Source: Ignavibacteriales bacterium UBA1304 (lineage in GTDB: Bacteria > Bacteroidota > Ignavibacteria > Ignavibacteriales > Ignavibacteriaceae). From it: a stretch of DNA of 64,000 nt. Below the pieces are notes generated by a model that worked only from the letters and a program-made list of their open reading frames with translations, searched no databases and was not told the origin of the DNA. Location: contig DBTY01000038.1 of NCBI GenBank assembly GCA_002307295.1, forward strand, positions 108,640-172,639, in the 5' to 3' direction. Made by a program: the position numbers and the translations under genes. Shown here in pieces: positions 44,508-52,692 of this stretch; the first letter of the stretch is position 1, and each line of letters starts with the position of its first letter.

Positions 44508-45296
44508 TTGAGCGATAAAAAACAAACAGTAAGCGGAAAAAGGTTTGGCGAGTTTTTCTCAAACATTGGCGGTCTTACTAATTTTTCGATGATGTTTTTT
44601 AAAAATTTCCTTATTCCCCCATACGATTTTAAGGAAATAAAAAAACACATGGACGAGCTTGGCGTAAAAACGCTCCCCATCGTTAGCATTACCGGAATAA
44701 TAATAGGCTTTGTGCTCGCTTTGCAGAGCCTTCCTGTTATGGTGAGGTTTGGAGCCGAAGCGTTTCTGCCTGCCACGGTAGCTATTTCGGTTTGCAGAGA
44801 ACTGGGGCCTGTCATTACGGCTCTTATATTTGCCGGGCGAGTTAGCTCCGGCATAGGCGCGGAATTAGGCTCTATGCGCGTAACGGAACAAATAGACGCT
44901 ATGGAAGTTTCGGCTATTAACCCGTTCAGATATTTAGTCGTTACAAGAATTATTGCCTGTACGCTTATACTGCCGCTGTTAACGGTCTTCGTAGATTTTT
45001 TAGCGCTGCTTGGCGCTTATGTGGCTTTGATGCTAAGCCAGAACCTTACATTTGAGTATTACATGGGTTCTGTTTTCAGCTCTCTTACATTTGTAGACGT
45101 TATGCCGGGGCTACTTAAAACATTTGTTTTCGGGTTTATAGTCGGCGTGGTTGGCTCATATAAAGGCTATACTGCCGATAAAGGAACTGAAGGAGTGGGG
45201 AAGGCGTCTACGACTTCCGTAGTGCTTTCTTCTTTATTAATTTTACTTTTTGATATGGTTCTTGTAAAGGTTACGGTGTGGTTATGGCCGGTTTAA
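44508..45296 (+). CDS. mlaE: MlaE-family ABC transporter permease
   Basis: The inner-membrane permease of a phospholipid (Mla-type) transporter. The 262 residues have the family core GIIIGFVLALQSLPVMVRFGAEAF, then RELGPVITALIFAGRVSSGIGAELGSMRVTEQIDAMEV. It starts at TTG 44508. It overlaps mlaF and heads mlaE-mlaF-mlaD. Confidence 0.95.
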   Translation: MSDKKQTVSGKRFGEFFSNIGGLTNFSMMFFKNFLIPPYDFKEIKKHMDELGVKTLPIVSITGIIIGFVLALQSLPVMVRFGAEAFLPATVAISVCRELGPVITALIFAGRVSSGIGAELGSMRVTEQIDAMEVSAINPFRYLVVTRIIACTLILPLLTVFVDFLALLGAYVALMLSQNLTFEYYMGSVFSSLTFVDVMPGLLKTFVFGFIVGVVGSYKGYTADKGTEGVGKASTTSVVLSSLLILLFDMVLVKVTVWLWPV

Positions 45297-46012
45297 AAGT
45301 TGAAATGAAAAATATCCGGAAATCTTTTGAAGATTTCAAAGTGCTTGACGGAGTTACGCTTCATGCGGATTGCGGCGAAAACTTAGTCATCTTTGGCAAA
45401 AGCGGCACTGGTAAAAGCGTTTTATTAAAGTGCCTGGTTCGTCTTTTAGATGTGGACGGAGGCGAAATTTACGTCGGCGGCGTCGATACGCTTTCGCTTA
45501 ATCTTAAGGAGCTGAATGAATTGCGTAAAGATTTGGGCTTTCTGTTTCAGGGAGCCGCTTTGTACGATTCGATGTCTGTGCGAGAAAATCTGGAATTTCC
45601 GTTAATAAGAAATTTTAAGTTTTCGCAAAAAGAAGTTGACGAAAAAGTTTTTAAAGCTTTGGAGCGGGTTTCTCTTTCTGAAGCTTTAGATAAAATGCCC
45701 TCGGAATTATCGGGCGGTATGCGTAAAAGAATAGGACTTGCCCGTTCTATAATTACCGAACCAAAGCTGATGCTTTATGACGAACCGACTACCGGGCTTG
45801 ATCCTATTACTGCAAAAGAAATAAGCAAGCTTATTATAGATTTGCAGACAGAACTAAAAATGACCTCGATAGTCGTCACTCACGATTTGCTATGCGCAAA
45901 AATTATTGCAGATCGCGCGGTTATGTTAAAAGACGGGGGAATTATTTTTGAAGGGAACCTTGAAGATATGACTTCTTCTAACGATCCGTTCCTGAAAAAC
46001 TTTTTTAATTAG
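45284..46012 (+). CDS. mlaF: MlaF-type ABC transporter ATPase
   Basis: Energises MlaE. The 242 residues have Walker A GKSGTGKS, the signature ELSGGMRKRIGLARS, Walker B LMLYDEPTTGLDP and the H-loop VTHD. ATG 45284 is preferred over a GTG two codons earlier; it overlaps the mlaE end by 13 bp. Confidence 0.95.
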   Translation: MAGLKVEMKNIRKSFEDFKVLDGVTLHADCGENLVIFGKSGTGKSVLLKCLVRLLDVDGGEIYVGGVDTLSLNLKELNELRKDLGFLFQGAALYDSMSVRENLEFPLIRNFKFSQKEVDEKVFKALERVSLSEALDKMPSELSGGMRKRIGLARSIITEPKLMLYDEPTTGLDPITAKEISKLIIDLQTELKMTSIVVTHDLLCAKIIADRAVMLKDGGIIFEGNLEDMTSSNDPFLKNFFN

Positions 46013-46043
46013 TAAGTGCAATTGAATCTATTTGGAGTGTTAA

Positions 46044-47081
46044 ATGAGTTATAAAATGAGCACAGTGAGGTTAGGCATTTTTATATTTATTGGAACGTTG
46101 ATTCTGGTAATTGGAATATTTATGCTGGGCAATAAAGAATCGATGTTCAAGTCTACATTTACTGTAAAAACATATTTTATGAACGTTGAAGGGCTTAGAA
46201 CCGGAGCTTCGGTTCGCCTTAGCGGTATTGACGTGGGCAGCGTAAAGGATATCAGGATTGTTGGAGACGCTTCCGGCAAAGTTGAGGTTACTCTGCGCCT
46301 GATACATGAAATTCATAAATTTGTAAGAACCGATTCTAAAGCCTCTATAGAAACTGAAGGCTTAGTTGGAAATAAAATTTTAGTCCTTCAGGTCGGCAGC
46401 AGCTCAGCTCCCGAAGTGCAGGAAGGCGGATATATTTTGGCAAAAGAATCAATTGGTTTTGCGGCTATTATAGAAGAAACCCAGGGCACGCTTCAATATA
46501 CAAAAGCAATGACGAAAGATCTTTCTGAGATTATTTACAAAGTTAATAACGGCGAGGGTTCCGTTGGTAAATTAATTAATAACGACGATTTATATAACAA
46601 TACAAACAGGCTTATTAATAGCGCTGATAAAAGCCTTGGAGCTATTACAAACAAAATGGACGAACTTGCCGGCATAATAAATTCGTTAGGCAACGGAGTA
46701 CAGTCTGTAATTGGCAATGTTGATAAAGCGGTAGCCGATGTTGACGGCGTTATAAAAGATATAAGAAGCGGAAAGGGGCTTTTGGGCTCGATGATTAGCG
46801 AAAAAAGCGGATATGACACTTCTGTTGTGGCTATACTTAATAATGTAGTTAAAATATCCGAAGAAACTAAAAAAGGCGCGTCCCGCTTTGCCGAAAATAT
46901 GGAAGCTTTGAAACATAACTGGCTGTTTAAAAATTATTTTGAACAACGAGGATATTGGGAAAAATCGGAGTATGAAGGCGAATTAGACGCAAAGATTAAC
47001 GAATTAAAAGAAAGAAACGCAGTTCTTGATAAAAAAATTGAAACTCTGAAAAAATTAGAAGATAAATACGAAAAAAAATAA
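46044..47081 (+). CDS. mlaD: MlaD-type MCE-domain protein
   Basis: The periplasmic lipid-binding subunit, anchored by one N-terminal helix (LGIFIFIGTLILVIGIFML). The MCE domain (about 40-120) includes TYFMNVEGLRTGASVRLSGIDVG. A long helical C-terminal region (about 150-345) ends in a coiled coil (LKERNAVLDKKIETLKKLEDKYEKK), longer than E. coli MlaD and closer to bridge-forming MCE proteins. No MlaB, MlaC or MlaA gene is nearby. Confidence 0.92.
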   Translation: MSYKMSTVRLGIFIFIGTLILVIGIFMLGNKESMFKSTFTVKTYFMNVEGLRTGASVRLSGIDVGSVKDIRIVGDASGKVEVTLRLIHEIHKFVRTDSKASIETEGLVGNKILVLQVGSSSAPEVQEGGYILAKESIGFAAIIEETQGTLQYTKAMTKDLSEIIYKVNNGEGSVGKLINNDDLYNNTNRLINSADKSLGAITNKMDELAGIINSLGNGVQSVIGNVDKAVADVDGVIKDIRSGKGLLGSMISEKSGYDTSVVAILNNVVKISEETKKGASRFAENMEALKHNWLFKNYFEQRGYWEKSEYEGELDAKINELKERNAVLDKKIETLKKLEDKYEKK

Positions 47082-47151
47082 AACGGCGCTAATTCTAAAT
47101 TAATTGCCCATGGACTTACATGCGGCTTAATTTTTTAGGCAGTTTTTTAAT

Positions 47152-47181
47152 TTGACTGTATTTACGTTTAGAAAATAATAT
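47152..47181 (+). promoter_or_regulatory. Possible promoter of the outer-membrane barrel gene
   Basis: TTGACT at 47152-47157, 18 bp, TAATAT at 47176-47181, 23 bp before the start. It is a sigma70-like pair but not of the exact 23-spaced TATATTTG type seen elsewhere. Confidence 0.35.
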
Positions 47182-47203
47182 TAAAAAGTTATATATTGAT
47201 ATA

Positions 47204-47824
47204 ATGATTTTAAAATTTAATATAGCGGTAAAAACAATTGCGCTTTTAAGCATAATCATAGTCGTTTCGGCTATGCAGCTTAACGCGCAGTTTATTAAGG
47301 ACAACTACGAGGTTGGGCTAAGCGGCAGTTTAGGCTCTTTAAGCGAAAGCAGCTCTTCTAATTACAGCGGCAATTATTCAACGAACAATTTTACTTTTCT
47401 GACTCTTTTTGCCGATTATTATTTTCTAGACGGAATTTCGGTTGAGCCTGAATTGGGAATATTTGCTATAGATAATAATTCTCCCGCGCAGTTTTTTATT
47501 GCAAATATTTGCTACACAAAAATGAGAAGAAATTCTCCTTTCGCTTTTTTTGTTAAACTGGGCTATGGAATTTCTAATTCTATAATTCTTTCTTCAACAA
47601 GCAAATCTCTTATTGAAGGAAAGGATAATTTTGATACGCGAATAGTTAACGTTGGAATGGGAGTAAAGTATATACTAAATTCCCAAATTGCGCTAAGAGG
47701 AGAATGCAATTACAAATTTCAGAAAAGAGCCGTAACTTATGTGCCGCTGACTGGAAAATCGTTTACTTATGACGATAAGTATGAAACATTCTCGCTTGCC
47801 TTTGGCGCGTCGTATTTATTCTGA
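47204..47824 (+). CDS. Outer-membrane beta-barrel protein
   Basis: A 206-residue protein with a signal peptide (about 1-28, ending LNAQ). The body alternates strands of the OmpW/OmpX-like porin kind (LFADYYFLDGISVEPELGIF; GYGISNSIILSS; VNVGMGVKYILNSQIALRGECNYKF) and ends in a terminal aromatic (SYLF). Function unknown. A 9-bp hairpin overlaps its stop codon. Confidence 0.8.
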   Translation: MILKFNIAVKTIALLSIIIVVSAMQLNAQFIKDNYEVGLSGSLGSLSESSSSNYSGNYSTNNFTFLTLFADYYFLDGISVEPELGIFAIDNNSPAQFFIANICYTKMRRNSPFAFFVKLGYGISNSIILSSTSKSLIEGKDNFDTRIVNVGMGVKYILNSQIALRGECNYKFQKRAVTYVPLTGKSFTYDDKYETFSLAFGASYLF

Positions 47825-47847
47825 TATTTTTTTCAATGAAATATCAG
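47821..47847 (+). terminator. Hairpin overlapping the barrel gene stop
   Basis: CTGATATTT (47821-47829) pairs perfectly with AAATATCAG (47839-47847) around nine bases. No T-run follows directly, so it is a weak terminator or processing site. Confidence 0.4.
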
Positions 47848-47879
47848 GCTCCGGTTTTTACCTTAAAAATTAAAGTTTA

Positions 47880-48689
47880 ATGCCAAAAGTATCAGTAATT
47901 ATTTCAATTTATAATAAAATTGAGTATCTAAAATTTGTTCTTGCGGGATTTGAACGTCAGACAGAACAGGATTTTGAAATTATCCTTGCCGATGACGGTT
48001 CAAACGAGCAAAGCGTTAATGAAATAGAAAAAATTCTAAAGAATTATTCCTTTTGCATAAGCCATATCTGGCATGAAGATAAAGGTTTTAGGAAAAATAA
48101 AATTCTGAACAAAGCAATTACCGCTTCGCAAGGCGCATATCTGATATTTGTTGACGGAGACTGCGTTCCTCACAGAGAATTTGTGGCTGAGCATTTTAAT
48201 AATAACAGAAAAAATTTATGCCTTACCGGCAGAAGAATTAATTTTTCTGAGAAGATGACACGCCTGTTTACAGAAGACGGAATAAGAAACGGATATCTTG
48301 AGAACCATTATCTCCGCTTTGTTTATGACGGTTTGTTTGGAAATTCTGTAGACGTAGAAAAAGGACTGTACATAAAAAATAAGTTTTTACGAAAACAACT
48401 AAATAAAAAACGCAGAGGCGTTGTAGGGTGCAATTTTTCACTGTATAAAGAGGATATATTAAGAATTAACGGATTTGACGAACGCTACGAAGCGGCTTCT
48501 GTTGGAGAAGACAGCGACGTAGAATACAGGTTGCGTCTTATTGGCGTCGAAATTAGTTCGTTAAATTATATGGCAATACAATATCATCTTTATCACAAAC
48601 TTCAGGACCGACCGCTTAAAAATTTAAGGCTGTTTGAAGAAATTAAGCGTCAAAACCTTTCTTTCACCCCTTACGGGATAGTCAGATAG
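47880..48689 (+). CDS. Family-2 glycosyltransferase
   Basis: A 269-residue soluble GT2 enzyme. It has the N-terminal SVIISIYNKIEYL, a nucleotide site ILADDGSNEQ, a DxD-like FVDGDCVPH, and a C-terminal galactosyltransferase-like FSLYKEDILRINGFDERYEAASVGEDSDVEYRL. It resembles capsular or LPS transferases and is a single-gene unit before the lrp operon. Confidence 0.88.
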   Translation: MPKVSVIISIYNKIEYLKFVLAGFERQTEQDFEIILADDGSNEQSVNEIEKILKNYSFCISHIWHEDKGFRKNKILNKAITASQGAYLIFVDGDCVPHREFVAEHFNNNRKNLCLTGRRINFSEKMTRLFTEDGIRNGYLENHYLRFVYDGLFGNSVDVEKGLYIKNKFLRKQLNKKRRGVVGCNFSLYKEDILRINGFDERYEAASVGEDSDVEYRLRLIGVEISSLNYMAIQYHLYHKLQDRPLKNLRLFEEIKRQNLSFTPYGIVR

Positions 48690-48706
48690 ACTTAATTTTT
48701 AAAAAA

Positions 48707-48744
48707 ATTACATTGTGCAATCTCAAATATGTTGCTTATGTAAT
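48707..48744 (+). promoter_or_regulatory. Inverted repeat at the lrp-glnA promoter
   Basis: ATTACAT (48707-48713) and ATGTAAT (48738-48744) are inverted with a 24-bp gap; each arm is followed inward by a GCAA/TTGC after two or three bases. The right arm lies between the -35 and -10. The arm centres are 31 bp apart, about three helical turns, so a regulator dimer or octamer could bridge them. It could be the operator of the downstream Lrp protein. Confidence 0.4.
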
Positions 48745-48762
48745 ATTAAGACTTTATATTTG
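48732..48762 (+). promoter_or_regulatory. Promoter of lrp-glnA
   Basis: TTGCTT at 48732-48737, 17 bp, TATATTTG at 48755-48762, 41 bp before the ATG at 48804. The same box and spacing as prs and miaB. Confidence 0.6.
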
Positions 48763-48803
48763 TAGTTAAATTATTGATTAATCCTAAATTAATAAGGCAT
48801 TAT

Positions 48804-49259
48804 ATGCTAGATATCTTAGATATTAAGATTTTGAACATTATTCAGGAACGGGGAAGAACAAAAAGAAGCGAATTAGCGGAAGCTGTAGACATGTCTATTC
48901 CTTCGGTAAGCGAAAGGCTTCATAAGTTGGAAGAAAAAGGGGTAATTATGGGTTACTATGCAAAGGTCGATAGAAAGGCTTTTGCGTTAGATATTATGGC
49001 ATTTATATTTGTCGTAATTGAATCGTCTAAACATTACAAAGCCTTTAAGGCTAAAGTGGATAAAACGCCTCAAATACTTGAGTGTCATTCTGTATTAGGG
49101 GAAGGTTCTCACATAATGAAAGCGGTTGTTAAAAATACGGAAGCTTTGGAAAGATTACTTAGCGATATACAATCCTGGCCGGGAGTAAGCGGCACAAAAA
49201 CAAGTTTTGTACTATCGACTTTAAAAGAAACGACAAAATTGGAAATCGAAAAACTATAA
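48804..49259 (+). CDS. Lrp/AsnC-family transcriptional regulator
   Basis: A 151-residue amino-acid-responsive regulator. The helix-turn-helix (LDILDIKILNIIQERGRTKRSELAEAVDMSIPSVSERLHKLEEKG) is followed by the RAM/AsnC ligand domain (AFIFVVIESS; ILECHSVLGEGSHIMKAVV). ATG 48804 gives the standard family start MLDILD; an upstream TTG at 48774 lacks a site. It precedes glnA by 18 bp, so it may regulate glutamine synthetase. Confidence 0.93.
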   Translation: MLDILDIKILNIIQERGRTKRSELAEAVDMSIPSVSERLHKLEEKGVIMGYYAKVDRKAFALDIMAFIFVVIESSKHYKAFKAKVDKTPQILECHSVLGEGSHIMKAVVKNTEALERLLSDIQSWPGVSGTKTSFVLSTLKETTKLEIEKL

Positions 49260-49277
49260 ACAAAAAGGAGTTCTAAA

Positions 49278-50705
49278 ATGGCAAAAGACCTCACGCCCAT
49301 CGATCAAATATTAAAATATGTTCAACAAAATAAAATTCAATTTGTTGATTTAAAATTTATGGATATGCCAGGACAGTGGCAGCACTTCACAGTTCCGGTT
49401 TCGCAGCTTAGCGCTAATTCATTTGTAGACGGTTACGGATTTGACGGCTCTTCTATCCGCGGATGGAAAGCTATTAACGAAAGCGATATGTTAATTATTC
49501 CTGATCCTTCTACTTTATGGCTGGATCCTTTTACAGCTTATCCTACTATCAGCTTAACTTGCGACGTTTACGAACCTGCTACTAAAGAAAAATATTCACG
49601 CTGCCCAAGAAGCATCGCTCAGAAAGCTGAAAAATATTTAATTTCTACTGGCATTGCAGATACATGCTATTTTGGCCCTGAAGCTGAATTTTTCGTTTTT
49701 GACGACGTAAGATTTGACTCTCAGCCAAACAGCAGTTTCTTCTTTGTAGATTCTGAAGAAGGAAAGTGGAATAGCGGCAGAGACGAAGGTCCAAACTTAG
49801 GTTATAAACCAAGATATAAAGAAGGTTATTTCCCAGTTGCTCCAACAGATTCATTAATGGATTTAAGAAGCGAAATGGTTCTTAATCTTCAGGAAGCAGG
49901 CCTTATAGTTGAAGCTCAGCATCACGAAGTAGCTAGCGGCGGTCAGTGCGAAATCGATTTAAGATATCAGTCTTTAATCAAAGCAGCCGACGGTTTATTG
50001 ATGTTCAAATACATCGTAAAAAACACAGCTAAAAAGAATAACCGCACAGTAACTTTTATGCCTAAGCCAATCTTTGGCGATAACGGCAGCGGTATGCACG
50101 TTCACTCAAGTCTTTGGAAAAAAGGCAAACCATTATTCTTTGGCGACGGCTATGCTAACTTAAGCGAAATGGCTCTCTATTATATTGGCGGTCTTTTAAA
50201 ACACGCTCCTTCTTTATTGGCGTTGACTAATCCTACAACTAACTCTTATAAGAGATTAGTTCCTGGATTTGAGGCTCCTGTAAACTTAGCTTATTCACAG
50301 AGAAACAGAAGCGCATCTATCAGAATCCCAATGTACTCAAACAGCCCTAAAGCTAAGAGAGTTGAGTTCAGATGTCCAGACGCAGCATGTAACCCTTACT
50401 TAGCGTTTACTGCAATTATGATGGCTGGTCTAGACGGAATTCAGAACAGAATCGATCCAGGCGACGCTTTAGATAAAGATATCTATGATTTAGCTCCTGA
50501 AGAATTGAAGAATGTTCCTTCAACTCCAGGCAGCCTTGGCGAAGCTCTAAAAGCTCTTGAAAACGATCACGAATATCTCCTTAAAGGCGACGTGTTCACA
50601 GAAGATATGGTTGAAACATGGATTAATTATAAAGTTGAAAAAGAAATTAAACCAATGGCTCTTCAACCTCATCCATACGAATATTCTCTTTATTATGATG
50701 TTTAG
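49278..50705 (+). CDS. glnA: Glutamine synthetase type I
   Basis: Makes glutamine from glutamate, ammonia and ATP. The 475 residues carry FDGSSIRGWKAINESDM, the catalytic MHVHSSLWKKGKPLFF, NPTTNSYKRLVPGFEAP and NRSASIRIP. Tyr403 in DIYDLAPEEL sits where the adenylylation Tyr of the GSI-beta type lies. Codon use is more biased than in neighbours, as expected for high expression. It ends at a clear terminator. Confidence 0.97.
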   Translation: MAKDLTPIDQILKYVQQNKIQFVDLKFMDMPGQWQHFTVPVSQLSANSFVDGYGFDGSSIRGWKAINESDMLIIPDPSTLWLDPFTAYPTISLTCDVYEPATKEKYSRCPRSIAQKAEKYLISTGIADTCYFGPEAEFFVFDDVRFDSQPNSSFFFVDSEEGKWNSGRDEGPNLGYKPRYKEGYFPVAPTDSLMDLRSEMVLNLQEAGLIVEAQHHEVASGGQCEIDLRYQSLIKAADGLLMFKYIVKNTAKKNNRTVTFMPKPIFGDNGSGMHVHSSLWKKGKPLFFGDGYANLSEMALYYIGGLLKHAPSLLALTNPTTNSYKRLVPGFEAPVNLAYSQRNRSASIRIPMYSNSPKAKRVEFRCPDAACNPYLAFTAIMMAGLDGIQNRIDPGDALDKDIYDLAPEELKNVPSTPGSLGEALKALENDHEYLLKGDVFTEDMVETWINYKVEKEIKPMALQPHPYEYSLYYDV

Positions 50706-50726
50706 TAGTTAAACAAATCTATACTT

Positions 50727-50759
50727 AAAAGGCTGCCTCCTCCATAGGGCAGCTTTTTT
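50727..50759 (+). terminator. Terminator after glnA
   Basis: GCTGCC (50732-50737) pairs with GGCAGC (50748-50753), flanked by an A-tract and followed by six T. Confidence 0.85.
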
Positions 50760-50806
50760 GGTTTTAAAAGAAATCTAATGTGAAATAAAACCGTATTTGT
50801 CTATAT

Positions 50807-50843
50807 CGTCATTCCGAACGAAGTCTTCGGAGTGAGGAATCTC
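50807..50843. repeat. REP-like palindromic element
   Basis: CGTCATTCCGAACGAAG followed by TCTTCGGAGTGAGGAATCTC. ATTCC at 50811-50815 pairs with GGAAT at 50836-50840, and CGAAG/CTTCG form an inner palindrome. Sequences of this kind (CGTCATTCCGA...GAGGAATCTC) are common dispersed intergenic repeats in bacteria of several phyla. Confidence 0.6.
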
Positions 50844-51144
50844 AATGCCTGTGTTTATAGATTAGCCTCAAACTGTATGAAAAAAAACTTAGCGTAATTT
50901 ATTGATGATAATAAAACCGATTTTTGGTAAGTTAAATAAGATGTTTTTATTTTGTCACAAAACTCAAATAGTTTCAAACAGAAATAAGAATGGAGATTAT
51001 TGGACAGTGAAAAGTTAAACAATGAGTTCACTTATTCTGGAAATTTTGGCGATTAAAAAGGTTGCTATTCTTCTACAGGATGATGTACGTAAATATTACA
51101 AGTAATTAATAATTTACGAGTAATTAAAAATAAAGGAAATGTAG
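50844..51144. other. Non-coding gap before the 51.1-kb membrane gene
   Basis: No gene supported. A 27-codon open frame at 51022-51105 has no ribosome site and is probably chance. The region marks the start of the accessory segment. Confidence 0.4.
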
Positions 51145-51894
51145 TTGGAAAACATATTAGCAGTACTTGCTTTAATATCTACAATTATTGGAATAACTTG
51201 CAACACTCGGAATGAAAAGCGCATAACGGCGTTTGGGTGGGTTATTGTAGCTGTCGCATCTTCAATATTTATTTTAACATTGATACAGAATATCCATCAT
51301 AAACAAGAAGAAACTCAAAGAAAAAAAATAGTCTATGTTAAAATTCTTCGCTCAATTCACAGTATGGCAGAACCATGGGCATTTCTTCTTGCTGATATTG
51401 ATTTAAAAACAGGGTCTACAATACTAAACCAAGAGATTAAGAATTTTGCAAATGTTACAGAAGAAAAGCTTGCCTCAAGTGAAATAACAAATATTTACAA
51501 TGAGTTGCCAAAATTATTAGAACAGCAATCTTTTTTTGATTATTATAAAGTAAATGACAAGATTAGTATTTTAGGGAAGACAAGTCCAGAATTACAGCAA
51601 TTATTTCTAAGTACCTTCAAACCTGGGGTTACCGATTTGAGCTCAATATTAAACATTTATCATAGTGATCTTGATGCTTCAATAATTCAATCAATAGAAG
51701 ATCTCCGTGGTGACTGGCTTGTTAAAAGGATTGATTATTTATACGAAGCTCCTCCAGAATCCAAGCTTGTAGCATTTCTGCATTTGCGCGATACGATGCA
51801 ACATACAAATGGGAATTCAGTATTTATTGATTTTATTCGAAAGGTTCAAAATCTAAATATGAAAGTATGCGAAGAGCTTGAGACATACAACTAA
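51145..51894 (+). CDS. Membrane-anchored protein of unknown function
   Basis: A 249-residue protein starting at TTG with AAAGGAAA upstream. Two N-terminal membrane helices (LAVLALISTIIGITC; FGWVIVAVASSIFILTLI) are followed by a soluble, mostly helical domain of about 190 residues without recognised motifs. Its codon use is less biased toward the GC-ending codons common in nearby core genes, which may indicate transfer. The single-gene layout and REP-like neighbour fit an accessory insertion. Confidence 0.6.
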   Translation: MENILAVLALISTIIGITCNTRNEKRITAFGWVIVAVASSIFILTLIQNIHHKQEETQRKKIVYVKILRSIHSMAEPWAFLLADIDLKTGSTILNQEIKNFANVTEEKLASSEITNIYNELPKLLEQQSFFDYYKVNDKISILGKTSPELQQLFLSTFKPGVTDLSSILNIYHSDLDASIIQSIEDLRGDWLVKRIDYLYEAPPESKLVAFLHLRDTMQHTNGNSVFIDFIRKVQNLNMKVCEELETYN

Positions 51895-52156
51895 TTACAT
51901 TATTTAGCCGTGGAGTGTTTTGAGCATTGTTACTATAGTAATTGTTTCTCATATTATATACGGTGGAGGAGAATGGAATCTAAATAATTGATATTTTATA
52001 GATATAAATCGTGTCGCCTCATAATAAAAGGTAACTTTGAGAGAAAGAATAATTTAGTATAAATAATATAGAAGCTTCAAGAATATATATTTAAATTACG
52101 CAACATTGAGATTTGATCTACAAAACTTATGAAAATATTAATAGCAAGAATATAAA

Positions 52157-52336
52157 ATGAATAACGAAAATTTAAAAAATGAACAAGACGCCGCAAAGGT
52201 TGTTACGCCAACGCCTAAACCTGCGCCAGCTCCTAAACCGGCTCCGCTACAGAAACCGACTCCGCCGCCAAGTTTTGGACGAAGAGAGTTTGATATACCA
52301 CATAGAACTCCGCCGCCTTCAAGAAATAAGGGTTAA
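52157..52336 (+). CDS. Proline-rich small protein, possibly frameshifted
   Basis: ATG 52157 opens 59 codons, MNNENLKNEQDAAKVV followed by PTPKPAPAPKPAP and PTPPPSFGRREFDIPHRTPPPSRNKG. The Pro/Ala/Lys pattern is protein-like, whereas the same DNA one frame over gives an Arg/Leu artefact. That other frame stays open past the stop and encodes a convincing segment (YTVTWDNEADFAPEFLFDLG) to 52454. A one-base indel near 52320-52340 or a frameshift would join them into about 100 residues. Function unknown. Confidence 0.5.
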   Translation: MNNENLKNEQDAAKVVTPTPKPAPAPKPAPLQKPTPPPSFGRREFDIPHRTPPPSRNKG

Positions 52337-52692
52337 GGCGTATACTGTAACATGGGATAATGAAGCAGATTTCGCTCCGGAATTTCTGTTTGATTTGGGT
52401 AAACAACAAATGCAAAAACCTGTAGCAAGGCTTATGTTTAGACTTAAACGCTAACTGGCGCTTAACCACTTCGCACAAAACAAGCGGCAAATTTACTGCT
52501 GACATTAAAACTATTTTTCTTTAAATTAAACTATTCTTAAATAACCTCTTATATTTTTACAAGGGGACGAACGATAGGGTATGAATTGTTTGTATGTAGA
52601 AAATAATCAAGCGAAGAAATTATCAGGATATAACGTCGTTCAAATTGTTTTGAATTTATTTACGTAATAAAAAATTAAACGGATAAAATATT
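52337..52692. other. Gap after the proline-rich ORF
   Basis: The first 118 bp remain open in the neighbouring frame and look coding (see the proline-rich ORF). The remainder has no gene. It includes TGGCGCTTAACC near 52457 and a T/A-rich leader before the first lipoprotein. Confidence 0.4.

Noticed and set aside
51022..51105. A 27-codon open frame (MSSLILEILAIKK...)
   Set aside because: No ribosome site, very short, and nothing similar nearby; probably chance.
52179..52454. A single 91-codon gene in this frame
   Set aside because: Its first half is Arg/Leu-rich because it is out of frame with the proline-rich ORF starting at 52157; only the second half looks coding.
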